Shown here piece by piece: positions 1 through 7,259 of a DNA stretch of 27,959 nucleotides. Source of the DNA: Alphaproteobacteria bacterium (GTDB taxonomy: Bacteria > Pseudomonadota > Alphaproteobacteria > Sphingomonadales > Sphingomonadaceae); assembly GCA_028869975.1 (NCBI GenBank), contig JAGWQR010000014.1:1-27959 (forward strand). The letters run 5' to 3'. Both the position numbers and the translations under genes were made by a program. Position 1 is the stretch's first letter. Each line of letters starts with the position of its first letter. Under the pieces are notes generated by a model. The model saw only the letters and a program-made list of their open reading frames with translations, searched no databases and was not told the DNA's origin.

Positions 1-100
1 GGTGGTGGCGATGACGCTGGTCTTCTGCTTCCTCGCGACGCTCTATCCGGCCTTGAAGGCCGCCCGCACCGATCCGGTGGAGGTACTGCGTTATGAATGA
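1..100 (+). CDS. LolC/LolE-family lipoprotein-releasing ABC transporter permease, C-terminal end only
   Basis: Only the last 32 codons are inside the window, read in the frame starting at base 2 and ending in TGA at 98-100. The translation has a hydrophobic stretch (VAMTLVFCFLATLYPA) followed by LKAARTDPVEVLRYE. This is the usual end of LolC/LolE/MacB-type permeases: the last membrane helix and a cytoplasmic tail with the conserved P-x-x-x-LRYE ending. The stop overlaps the start of the ATPase gene by 8 bases, the usual arrangement of a permease with its LolD partner. Together they would extract lipoproteins from the inner membrane and pass them to the periplasmic carrier LolA. LolC cannot be told from LolE on this fragment. 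Confidence 0.85.
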   Translation, partial: VVAMTLVFCFLATLYPALKAARTDPVEVLRYE

Positions 101-764
101 TGTGCTCGTCCTTAGGGGGCTGAAACGCAACTTCGCGCAAGGGGATGCTCTGATCGCGGTGCTGCGCGGAATTGATCTGACGTTGCGTTCGGGTGAGATT
201 GTGGCGCTGCTTGGCGCATCGGGCAGTGGCAAATCCACTTTGTTGCAGGCGATCGGGCTGCTTGAGGGTGGGTTTGAGGGGGCCATCAGCATCGCCAGGC
301 AGGATGTGGCCGCGCTCGATGAGCCCGGGCGCACATGGGTGCGCCGCAAACAGATCGGCTTTGTCTACCAGTTCCACCATCTGCTTCCTGATTTTAGTGC
401 GCATGAGAATGTGATGATCCCGCAATTCATCAATGATGTGGCCCCCGATGCAGCGGCGGCACGTGCATCAGAATTGCTCGATCAACTCGGCTTGACGCTG
501 CGCAAAACCCACCGCCCCGCGCAGCTTTCGGGCGGTGAGCAGCAGCGGGTCGCGGTGGCGCGCGCGCTGGCACACCGGCCCCAGCTCATTCTGGCTGACG
601 AACCCACCGGCAATCTCGATGAGACGACTGCCGACGCCGTATTTGCTGAATTTGTGGCACTCACCCGCCATGAAGGTGCTTCTGCGCTGGTCGCCACCCA
701 TAATGAGCGGCTCGCAGCGCGGATGGATCGGGTGGTGCGGCTGCATGACGGGCTTTTGTCATAA
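93..764 (+). CDS. lolD: Lipoprotein-releasing ABC transporter ATP-binding protein LolD
   Basis: A 223-residue ABC ATPase, normal length for LolD. The motifs occur in the expected order: Walker A GASGSGKST at residues 41-49, Q-loop Gln93 in FVYQFHHLLPDF, signature LSGGEQQR at 145-152, Walker B LILADEPTGNLD from 165, and the switch histidine His204 in VATHN. The FHHLLPDFSAHENVMIP stretch is typical of the LolD branch rather than FtsE or MacB. It would power lipoprotein release at the cytoplasmic face of the inner membrane with the overlapping LolC/E permease upstream. Its last bases overlap a probable Pho box serving the next gene, so the phosphatase is probably transcribed separately. Confidence 0.93.
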   Translation: MNDVLVLRGLKRNFAQGDALIAVLRGIDLTLRSGEIVALLGASGSGKSTLLQAIGLLEGGFEGAISIARQDVAALDEPGRTWVRRKQIGFVYQFHHLLPDFSAHENVMIPQFINDVAPDAAAARASELLDQLGLTLRKTHRPAQLSGGEQQRVAVARALAHRPQLILADEPTGNLDETTADAVFAEFVALTRHEGASALVATHNERLAARMDRVVRLHDGLLS

Positions 765-773
765 TAGCGTCAT
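756..773 (+). promoter_or_regulatory. Probable Pho box (PhoB-binding site) upstream of the alkaline phosphatase
   Basis: Two 7-base direct repeats, TTGTCAT (756-762) and GCGTCAT (767-773), are separated by AATA. This matches the known Pho box layout of two CTGTCAT half-sites with an AT-rich 4-base spacer (11-base repeat period). The first repeat differs from consensus at one base and the second at two. It lies 43 bases ahead of the phosphatase start at 816, and TGATAT at 782-787 is a plausible -10 element. Phosphate-starvation control is inferred from the site and the gene. Confidence 0.7.
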
Positions 774-788
774 ATCACGCATGATATG
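771..788. repeat. Perfect 7-bp inverted repeat between lolD and the phosphatase gene
   Basis: CATATCA (771-777) and TGATATG (782-788) are exact reverse complements around the 4-base loop CGCA. There is no T-tract after it and the stem is AT-rich, so a rho-independent terminator is unlikely. It overlaps the second half of the Pho box and the likely -10 region, and may be an operator or chance. Confidence 0.4.
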
Positions 789-815
789 GGCCGCGCTTCG
801 ATGAGGAGTGAGACG

Positions 816-2495
816 ATGGTGAAAAAATATATTGCGGGTGCATTAGCACTGTGGCTGCCGCTCGGTGTGATCGCCCAGGCCCCCGCGCCTGCCACGCCAC
901 CATCGCCCGCACCCAAGCTCGTCATTGCCATTTCGGTCGATCAATTTTCCGCCGATCTTTTTGATGAATATCTTCCACTGTTCACCGGCGGGCTGAAGCG
1001 GCTGGCCGAAAGCGGGCGGGCCTATAGCAACGGCTATCAATCGCATGGCGCCACCGAGACCTGCCCCGGCCACTCCACCATCCTGACAGGCGATCACCCG
1101 ACCCGCACGGGTATCATCGCCAACAATTGGATCGATCAGTCGGTTACGCGCGACGATAATCACAATGTCTATTGCGCCGAGGACGAGAGCGTGCCCGGCA
1201 GCACAAACAAGGATTATACGGTTTCTTCCAAGCATCTCCGGGTGCCTACATTGGGAGATCGGTTGAAGGCGCTCAATCCGGCCTCGCGGGTGGTCGCCGT
1301 CTCGGGCAAGGATCGCGCGGCGGTGATGATGTCCGGCCACCATCCGGATGAAATCTGGTGGTGGACAAGCCGCAACGGCCTCTACCAGTTCACCAGCTAT
1401 GATGGGCGCACCATGCCCGCCGCCGTGGCCACGGCGAATACCACGCTCGATGCCATGCGCAAATCAGGGTACAGCTACCCGCTACCGGATGCCTGCAAGA
1501 GCAAAATTGGCGAAATCGACTTTGGCAATTATGCCATTGGCGTGCCGCGTCCCGCCATGACGGCGGATGATCCCGACATTGGCAAGGGGCTGTTCACCCA
1601 CCCTATGCTCGACAAGCTCACACTCGACGCGGGGCTTGGCCTCATCAAGGCGATGAAGCTTGGGCAGGGCAGTGCGCCCGATGTGCTTGCACTTGGCCTT
1701 TCAGTGACCGATCCGGTTGGCCATGCGTTCGGCACGCAGGGGCCGGAAATGTGCGCGCAGCTCCTTACGCTCGATCAATCGCTCGGCAACTTCCTGAACG
1801 GACTGGATGCCACCGGCGTGCCCTATCTGCTGGTGCTCACCGCCGATCATGGCGATTCGGACATTCCCGAACGCAAGGGTGCGCCAGCTGATTCGCGGCG
1901 CATTGCCAGCAACATGCGGTTGAGCAAGATGGATTTTGATGTGGGCGATCAACTGCATATCGACCAGCAGCTTTTCCTGGGCGACAATGATTTCAGCGGC
2001 AACATCTATCTTTCAAAAGCACTCAGCCCCACGCAGCGCCAGCGCGCCAAGGCCGCCGCGATCCACTGGCTGATGGCGGCCAAAGATGCGAATGGCGTGC
2101 CCTGGACGCAAACCGTGCTCACCCGGCAGGAAATCCTCGCCGCACCCAGGCCGACCGCACCCCCCAGTGAATGGACGATCGCGCAAAAAGTAGCCGCCAG
2201 CTATGATCCGGCGCGCTCGGGCGATCTCTATGCGGTGATGAAGAAGCATGTCATGGTCGTTTCCGATCCCGGCCCTGGCTATGTCATGGCGCATGGCAGC
2301 GTATGGAATTACGACCGGCGCGTGCCGATCCTCTTCTATGGCCAGGGGATTAAGGCTGCGCGGCCCTCCGATGAGATCGAGACGGTGGATATCATGCCCA
2401 CGCTTGCTGCGATGGTCGGCCTCAAGCTCGCGGCTGGCTCGGTCGATGGCAAATGCCTGCGCGCGGTTGCTGGGGAGACATGTGCTGCCGAATAG
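816..2495 (+). CDS. phoK: PhoK-type secreted alkaline phosphatase
   Basis: A 559-residue protein, the same length as PhoK of Sphingomonas sp. BSAR-1, whose sequence it recalls throughout. It belongs to the alkaline phosphatase superfamily that uses threonine as the nucleophile, and hydrolyses phosphate monoesters outside the cytoplasm. Residues 1-22 form a signal peptide (MVKKYIAGALALWLPLGVIAQA). Visible metal and active-site residues are Asp42 (SVDQFSADLF), the nucleophile Thr82 in ATETCPGHSTILTG, the IANNW and GKDRAA motifs, Asp and His in VTDPVGHAFG, TADHGDSD, and the late His in VMAHGSVWNYDRRVPILF. ATG 816 was preferred over in-frame ATGs at 786 and 801 because AGGAG at 804-808 sits 7 bases ahead of it and the signal peptide starts there. 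The upstream Pho box suggests induction by phosphate starvation. It appears unrelated to the sugar genes that follow. Confidence 0.9.
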   Translation: MVKKYIAGALALWLPLGVIAQAPAPATPPSPAPKLVIAISVDQFSADLFDEYLPLFTGGLKRLAESGRAYSNGYQSHGATETCPGHSTILTGDHPTRTGIIANNWIDQSVTRDDNHNVYCAEDESVPGSTNKDYTVSSKHLRVPTLGDRLKALNPASRVVAVSGKDRAAVMMSGHHPDEIWWWTSRNGLYQFTSYDGRTMPAAVATANTTLDAMRKSGYSYPLPDACKSKIGEIDFGNYAIGVPRPAMTADDPDIGKGLFTHPMLDKLTLDAGLGLIKAMKLGQGSAPDVLALGLSVTDPVGHAFGTQGPEMCAQLLTLDQSLGNFLNGLDATGVPYLLVLTADHGDSDIPERKGAPADSRRIASNMRLSKMDFDVGDQLHIDQQLFLGDNDFSGNIYLSKALSPTQRQRAKAAAIHWLMAAKDANGVPWTQTVLTRQEILAAPRPTAPPSEWTIAQKVAASYDPARSGDLYAVMKKHVMVVSDPGPGYVMAHGSVWNYDRRVPILFYGQGIKAARPSDEIETVDIMPTLAAMVGLKLAAGSVDGKCLRAVAGETCAAE

Positions 2496-2524
2496 TGTTG
2501 CTGCCACATTTGGGTGAGTGCCAT

Positions 2525-3310
2525 TCACTGAGCAATCATAAGCTTAGGGCCATTTTCTTCAATCCATATCCATTTATCTTTATCCAACCCCGAGTCGGTC
2601 ACGATGATGTCAACTTCGTCCAGCCCGCAGACAATCGCGCCGGACGATGCCTGAAATTTGCTGCTGTCAACAAGCAGGATCACTTGTTCGGCACGGTCGA
2701 TTAAGCGTCGTTCGGCCGCAACCAGGATGACATCTTGCTGCATCACGCCCTGCGGTCCGACTGCGGCAGCCCCCATGAACAATTTGGGCGCATGGTAGCG
2801 GGGCATCGAATCTTCGCCGGAAGGGGCCAGAATGATGTTCTGTTCTCGGAAAATAGTGCCGGAGGGCACCAGAACGCGCGTGCCCGCCTGCGCCAACAGT
2901 GCATTGACGATATGGAGTGAATTGGTGAGCACCTGGCATTCAAGACCGGCAAGATGCGGGCACATTTGCAGTGTTGTCGTGCCCCCATCAATCATAATGC
3001 CCTCGCCCGGTTCGCATAGTGTTGCGGCGATGCGGCCAATGGCTTGCTTTGCCACCAGATTCTGCGTGACAGAAAGATCGAACGGCGTGCCGGAGAGACT
3101 CAAAATAGTGTCGGCCAGCGGCGCGGGTGCGTTGGTCAATTTGGCGCCGCCATGTACGCGCTTAAGCAGGCCCCGTTCTTCAAGCCGGGTCAGATCACGT
3201 CTGATGGTGGCAGGGGATGCCTTGAGTCGGGCTTCAAGATCGCGATAGCGCACAAAGCCACTGGGCTGCGTGGCCTCGAGGATCAGATTTTCGCGCTCGG
3301 TTGCGTGCAT
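2525..3310 (-). CDS. DeoR/GlpR-family transcriptional regulator, probable L-rhamnose regulator
   Basis: A 261-residue protein of normal DeoR length. The N-terminal winged helix-turn-helix occupies about residues 6-57, with recognition helix SPATIRRDLTRLEERGLL and the family hallmark RVHGGA at 51-56. The C-terminal effector domain shows MIDGGTTT (about 106-113), LTNSL (128-132) and ILLVDSSKF near the end; such domains usually bind phosphorylated sugars. It is the last gene of the kinase-lldD-MFS operon, 9 bases after the transporter stop, so it is probably autoregulated with it. DeoR-type repressors are known regulators of rhamnose genes in alphaproteobacteria. The repeated GATTG motifs at 7183-7238 are its likely operators (inference). 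It converges on the phosphatase gene with a 29-base gap and no clear terminator. Confidence 0.87.
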   Translation of the reverse strand: MHATERENLILEATQPSGFVRYRDLEARLKASPATIRRDLTRLEERGLLKRVHGGAKLTNAPAPLADTILSLSGTPFDLSVTQNLVAKQAIGRIAATLCEPGEGIMIDGGTTTLQMCPHLAGLECQVLTNSLHIVNALLAQAGTRVLVPSGTIFREQNIILAPSGEDSMPRYHAPKLFMGAAAVGPQGVMQQDVILVAAERRLIDRAEQVILLVDSSKFQASSGAIVCGLDEVDIIVTDSGLDKDKWIWIEENGPKLMIAQ

Positions 3311-3319
3311 AGTTCCAAA

Positions 3320-4582
3320 TCAGACCATTTGCCGTTCTGCGTCGAGTTGTTCGAGCGATTTCCCTTCGTTGCGCGGTGCCCAGACAAACCCGACCACACC
3401 GCTTATGGTCAGAAAGCCGGTGAGAATCCATGCCAGTTCAGTAAAATCATTGGCCGCTAGCGCGGGGACGGCCAGACTCCACACCCCAAGCCCGATCCGT
3501 ACCAGCGCAAAGCACAGGCCCTGCGCCGTCGAACGGATAGCTGTCGGAAACAGTTCCGCACTCCACAACTGGAAGAAACTCTGCGCGCCGAAGCCACTCG
3601 CTACACCCATGATGAGGATATGAATCAGCACAATCTTGAGGGTGAACCCGAATATGGCGAGCAACGCCATGCCAAAAATCTGCATCAAAGCGGATATACC
3701 GAACAGCAGCCGCTGGTTTACCTTGTCCGACAGGCGCATGAATATGAGGAAGATCGAGACCATGCCGATACCGAAATAACCCGCCGGAACCATTGTAGCG
3801 GCCCAGGCGGGCAGATGGTTTTGCTCGATCAGATAGGGGGTGAAAAAGCCGTTATAGCCCGCCCAGAGGTTCCACATTCCATACATCGTCACGAGATAGA
3901 GCACCGCACCAATATGACGCGGCGTCAGCACATCACCCCAGCTAGGGGGCGTGCCACGGTTTTCTGTCTGGCTCTCCTCCCAGCGCGCCGATTCGCGCAT
4001 CCGGCTGCGCAGGAATGTGAGTGCCAGCGCCAGCACGGCAAGGTGAATAAACAACCAGCGTACCCCAGATATGCCGAAGGGCTTGAGATAATAGGCGGCC
4101 ACCAGCACAGCAACCGGCCCGAGATACCACAACATCTGCGCAACGCCGGAATGCGCACCGCGCTGCTGATCCGGGGCCTGTTCGGCGATGAGCGACCAGC
4201 TTGCGGGAATATCGGCCCCCACCGCTAGGCCAACCAGCAGAAAGCCGACGATAATCATCCACGGCGCGGCCGCGAAGATGAGGAACATCATGCCGAAAGC
4301 ATAGAACAGCATGTCGAACTGGTAAATTTTCTTGCGGCCATATTTGTCGCACAACCGGCCACCGATCAACGCGCCAATCCCAGCCGAAATGGCATTCGCC
4401 GAAAACGCACCGATCAGGCCAATAAAGCTGTCGGAGAGATGATAGGATTCCTTCCACAGGGCGAGCGCGACGGAACCTGAAACAATCGAGCCGGCATCGA
4501 TATAATTGGCAAGTCCGGCGAGTATGGTGTTGCGCCAATGTTCGCGCTTACACAATGTGTCGCTATGGGTGTGTGTTGTCAT
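3320..4582 (-). CDS. MFS sugar transporter (sugar-porter-like), probable L-rhamnose permease
   Basis: A 420-residue major facilitator with about 12 hydrophobic segments. After a hydrophilic N-terminus (about 17 residues) it carries the MFS motif between helices 2 and 3, GGRLCDKYGRKK (about 74-85), and an EQAPDQQRG-type loop after helix 4. The C-terminal half contains GFGAQSFFQLWSAELFPTAIRSTAQG, a second signature common in the sugar-porter/metabolite:H+ symporter branch. It sits 14 bases after lldD and 9 bases before the DeoR gene in an operon whose other enzymes serve rhamnose. Rhamnose uptake across the inner membrane is therefore the likely job, but substrate is inferred from context alone. 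Lactate is a possible alternative because lldD is next to it. Confidence 0.8.
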   Translation of the reverse strand: MTTHTHSDTLCKREHWRNTILAGLANYIDAGSIVSGSVALALWKESYHLSDSFIGLIGAFSANAISAGIGALIGGRLCDKYGRKKIYQFDMLFYAFGMMFLIFAAAPWMIIVGFLLVGLAVGADIPASWSLIAEQAPDQQRGAHSGVAQMLWYLGPVAVLVAAYYLKPFGISGVRWLFIHLAVLALALTFLRSRMRESARWEESQTENRGTPPSWGDVLTPRHIGAVLYLVTMYGMWNLWAGYNGFFTPYLIEQNHLPAWAATMVPAGYFGIGMVSIFLIFMRLSDKVNQRLLFGISALMQIFGMALLAIFGFTLKIVLIHILIMGVASGFGAQSFFQLWSAELFPTAIRSTAQGLCFALVRIGLGVWSLAVPALAANDFTELAWILTGFLTISGVVGFVWAPRNEGKSLEQLDAERQMV

Positions 4583-4596
4583 GCCGCTCTGTTTCC

Positions 4597-5742
4597 TTAT
4601 CCCTGCACAAGGCAGTCGCGCGAGATTTCACTTATGGAGCAGGTGCCTGTCAGCGTCATGGCGACGCGCATCTCAGCTTCAATCAGACGCAGCATCCTAG
4701 TTACGCCTGCTTCACCCCCCGCTGCCAATGCCCAGACCCAGGCGCGGCCCAGCAACACTCCCTTCGCGCCGAGCGCCAGCATCCGCAGCACGTCCAGCCC
4801 GGAGCGCACGCCGCCATCGGCAAGAATGGTGAGCCTGTCGCCCACCGCATCGGCGATGGCAGGCAGGGCACAGGCTGTTGATGGGACACCATCGAGCTGC
4901 CGCCCGCCATGATTGGATACGATAATGCCGTCAGAGCCTAGCGCAGCAGCCTCCCGGGCGTCTGCCGGATCAAGAATGCCCTTGATAATCAGCGGCCCTT
5001 TCCATTCCGAGCGGATGAAATCAAGATCGCGCCAACTGATCGATGGATCAAAATTGTCGCGCATCCATTTGAAAAAATCCTCGGTTCCGGTTTTGCCCTT
5101 GAGCACCGGAGCGACATTGCCGAGCGTATGCGGACGACCCATGATCCCCACATCCCATGCCCAGTGAGGCTTGGTTATGGCCTGCGCACCACGCCAAAGT
5201 GCGCCCTTCATCCCGCCCGCGCCCGCCAGACCGGTATGATAATCACGATAGCGGCTGCCTGGCACCGGCATGTCTACCGTAAAGACCAGTGCATTGCATT
5301 GCGCCTGAACCGCTTTCGCCAGCAGATCGCGCACAAAGTCGCGATCTCGTACCATATAGAGCTGGAACCAGAAGGGCTTGCAGGCAGCGGCGCTGATTTC
5401 TTCGATAGGGCACGCGCCTACTGTGGAAAGTGTGAACGGAATGCCCATCGCCTCCGCCGCGCGCACCGCCTGACATTCCCCACGCCGGGCGTTGAGACCT
5501 GCCAGGCCGATTGGCGCGAGCGCCACCGGCAATGCCCAGTTTTGGCCAAACAATTCGGTTGACAGATCGAGCGCTGACATATCGCGCATAACGCGTTGCC
5601 GCAGCGCCACCCGCGACAAATCATCCACATTCCGGCGCAGAGTTACTTCGGCGTATGAGCCACCATCGATATACTCGAACAGAAAACGTGGCAGCCGCCG
5701 CCGCGCAGCAGTGCGATAATCTGCGATGTTGGCGATAATCAT
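4597..5742 (-). CDS. lldD: FMN-dependent L-lactate dehydrogenase (LldD type)
   Basis: A 381-residue alpha-hydroxy-acid oxidizing flavoprotein, close to the ~396 of E. coli LldD. It would oxidise L-lactate to pyruvate and pass electrons to the quinone pool from the inner face of the membrane. Visible motifs are FLFEYIDGGSYAE at the N-terminus, PVALAPIGLAGL, Tyr129 in FWFQLYM, Lys254 in LIIKGI, the catalytic His278 in SNHGGRQLDG, and the FMN-phosphate motif ADGGVRSGLDVLRMLALGA. ATG 5742 was chosen over an upstream in-frame start at 5769 because it forms an ATGA overlap with the kinase stop and matches the family N-terminus (MIIANIADYRTAA). Its place in the rha operon makes sense: lactate is the end product of the lactaldehyde branch made by RhaEW. 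Confidence 0.88.
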   Translation of the reverse strand: MIIANIADYRTAARRRLPRFLFEYIDGGSYAEVTLRRNVDDLSRVALRQRVMRDMSALDLSTELFGQNWALPVALAPIGLAGLNARRGECQAVRAAEAMGIPFTLSTVGACPIEEISAAACKPFWFQLYMVRDRDFVRDLLAKAVQAQCNALVFTVDMPVPGSRYRDYHTGLAGAGGMKGALWRGAQAITKPHWAWDVGIMGRPHTLGNVAPVLKGKTGTEDFFKWMRDNFDPSISWRDLDFIRSEWKGPLIIKGILDPADAREAAALGSDGIIVSNHGGRQLDGVPSTACALPAIADAVGDRLTILADGGVRSGLDVLRMLALGAKGVLLGRAWVWALAAGGEAGVTRMLRLIEAEMRVAMTLTGTCSISEISRDCLVQG

Positions 5743-7109
5743 TCTGGCGTCTCCATGGCGGCGCGCCAACGGGCGCGGTAAGTGCTAAGGTGTTGCGCCA
5801 AAGGTTCAACCTGGCGCAAGCCCCCTTCTGGTACCAAGGCGGTATCTATCAGCCGCAGCGCCCCGAAGCTGACATCGTTATGCGCATTCGCAATATAGAC
5901 CCTGGTGTTCGGGCGCAGGCTGGCGAGCGCACGAACAATCACCTCTGCATCGGCAAAGCGGCCCTCGATCAGCATTCGCTCGGTAGAGCCAATAAGGTCG
6001 AGCGCAGCATCTGTGACAAGTGCGGCATAGAGGCAAGCGGCGGCGCGGCGTTGAAACCAGTCCTCCGGCGGATTCAGCCAGTGCCCTGCCCCGTGCGGAA
6101 AGGGGCCGCAGCCCGGTGCCAGTGTTGGCAGGAACATGGCTTGCCTGGCGATCACGTCCGCGACGGCTGCAAGCAGGTGAGGCTGATCTGGTCTGATGTC
6201 CACGCGCCGGGTGTCGATTTCAATCAGTGCCTCAATCTCACGACCACCCATGAAACGTGCCGACGGCACAGGCGCGCCATATGCATCAACATTGACAAGG
6301 CAATCACGGCCCTCGGGCAAATCTGACATTCTGACCGGATGTGCGGGCAGGCGCATCGCAATAAACCAGGTGCCGGTTGAAATGACCGTCGCTTCATTGT
6401 GCGCAATTTCTGCAAACCCACGCGCAGCCATAAGCGCAGCGTTTGAATCGTGCAGGCCAGCAAGGATTTTGATGCTGGTCGAGAGGCCGGTTTCCTCCGC
6501 GAGTTCAGGGCGCAGGGTGCCGATGACATCCCCGGCCTTCGCGAGCGGGGCAAAACGCCCCGCCCAACCGCGCGCATACGCCAATTTTGACCAATCCGCA
6601 TTTTCTGGCGCCCAGAGGTCTGAATGACACCCCAGGCTGGTAACCTCGCTAACCGCTGCACCCGAAAGCCACCACGCCCAATATTGCGCCCATGGGAGCA
6701 GTACCGTGTTTTTGATGCGATCAGGATAGACATGCGTCATCCAATGGAGTTGTGCAGCAAGATTGAGTCCACCTGGCAGTGGGGGCGATCCCGTTTCCGC
6801 AAAGGGTGCACGCTGGTTACGATAATCCAGCAGAAGTGAGGCAGGCGGTTCGGCTTCATAATCGAAGGGCGTAAACGCGATTTTCCCGTTTTGCAGTGCA
6901 GCCACGCCAGCACCATGGCCGACCGGGATGATATAGGCGATCGGGTGCGCTGCATAGCCTGCCAGCACGGTTCTGGCCCAGTCCGCAATGCCCTGCGTAT
7001 CAAGCCGAGGAATGTCAGCTTCAACGACGCTGGCATTTGGGCGCACCCGGCGATCAACCAGATGGCCTTCCCGGCTCCACAAGGTGATTTTCGACATGGT
7101 CTTGCCCAC
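5739..7109 (-). CDS. rhaB: FGGY-family carbohydrate kinase, probable L-rhamnulokinase (start probably further upstream)
   Basis: At least 456 residues of an FGGY-type sugar kinase that would phosphorylate L-rhamnulose at O1. Seen are the N-terminal phosphate-binding motif VGKTMSKITLW, PVGHGAGVAAL, ATVISTGTWFIAM in the central region, and the C-terminal NAHNDVSFGALR. Rhamnulokinase is inferred because it is the only kinase with RhaI and RhaEW, and is divergent from them. The first conventional start in frame is GTG at 7109, but it has no Shine-Dalgarno sequence and cuts off the first beta strand of the nucleotide fold. The frame continues upstream as LKEGYAIVLD without a stop until TAG at 7143-7145. 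CTG at 7139 has AAGGAG 8 bases ahead and ATT at 7121 has GGAGG 8 bases ahead. The true start is probably one of these. The coordinates given are the safe minimum. Confidence 0.82.
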   Translation of the reverse strand: MGKTMSKITLWSREGHLVDRRVRPNASVVEADIPRLDTQGIADWARTVLAGYAAHPIAYIIPVGHGAGVAALQNGKIAFTPFDYEAEPPASLLLDYRNQRAPFAETGSPPLPGGLNLAAQLHWMTHVYPDRIKNTVLLPWAQYWAWWLSGAAVSEVTSLGCHSDLWAPENADWSKLAYARGWAGRFAPLAKAGDVIGTLRPELAEETGLSTSIKILAGLHDSNAALMAARGFAEIAHNEATVISTGTWFIAMRLPAHPVRMSDLPEGRDCLVNVDAYGAPVPSARFMGGREIEALIEIDTRRVDIRPDQPHLLAAVADVIARQAMFLPTLAPGCGPFPHGAGHWLNPPEDWFQRRAAACLYAALVTDAALDLIGSTERMLIEGRFADAEVIVRALASLRPNTRVYIANAHNDVSFGALRLIDTALVPEGGLRQVEPLAQHLSTYRARWRAAMETPE

Positions 7110-7193
7110 GTCGAGGACAATGGCGTACCCCTCCTTCAGCTTCTATTCTCCTTCAACGACACCATATCATATGTGCGAAAATGATTGAATGAC

Positions 7194-7221
7194 AGTATAT
7201 ATGATTGAATATGATTGTCTA
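7194..7221 (-). promoter_or_regulatory. Probable promoter of the kinase-lldD-MFS-deoR operon
   Basis: Read on the minus strand, TAGACA (7221 down to 7216) matches the -35 consensus at 5 of 6 bases. After a 16-base spacer, TATACT (7199 to 7194) matches the -10 consensus at 5 of 6. Two of the GATTG repeats lie in or against the spacer, so repression by a regulator bound there is plausible. Confidence 0.5.
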
Positions 7222-7231
7222 GTGATAGAAT
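7205..7231 (+). promoter_or_regulatory. Possible promoter of the rhaEW-rhaI-esterase-GH106 operon
   Basis: TTGAAT (7205-7210), a 15-base spacer and TAGAAT (7226-7231) make a moderate sigma-70-like promoter. It would start transcription near 7238 and leave a leader of about 20 bases before ATG 7260. The spacer is short, so support is weaker than for the opposite strand. Confidence 0.35.
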
Positions 7232-7259
7232 CAGATTGAATTGTGGTGATGTTAGCGCT

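Larger units (their letters stand above)
7183..7238. repeat. Four phased GATTG direct repeats in the rha divergent promoter region
   Basis: GATTG occurs at 7183, 7203, 7213 and 7234. The first, second and fourth extend to GATTGAAT, and ATGATTGAAT is exact at 7181-7190 and 7201-7210. Spacings are 20, 10 and 21 bases, so all copies face roughly the same side of the helix. They overlap the predicted promoters on both strands, as expected of operator sites; the DeoR-family regulator of the operon is the obvious candidate. Confidence 0.55.

Noticed and set aside
2496..2524. Possible bidirectional terminator between the convergent phosphatase and deoR genes
   Set aside because: Only a 4-base AGTG/CACT stem could be drawn and there is no T-tract.
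7163..7173. CATATCATATG, an 11-base palindrome in the leader of the minus-strand rha operon
   Set aside because: Short and AT-rich, downstream of the predicted promoter, and without a second copy in phase with the GATTG repeats; kept out as likely chance.
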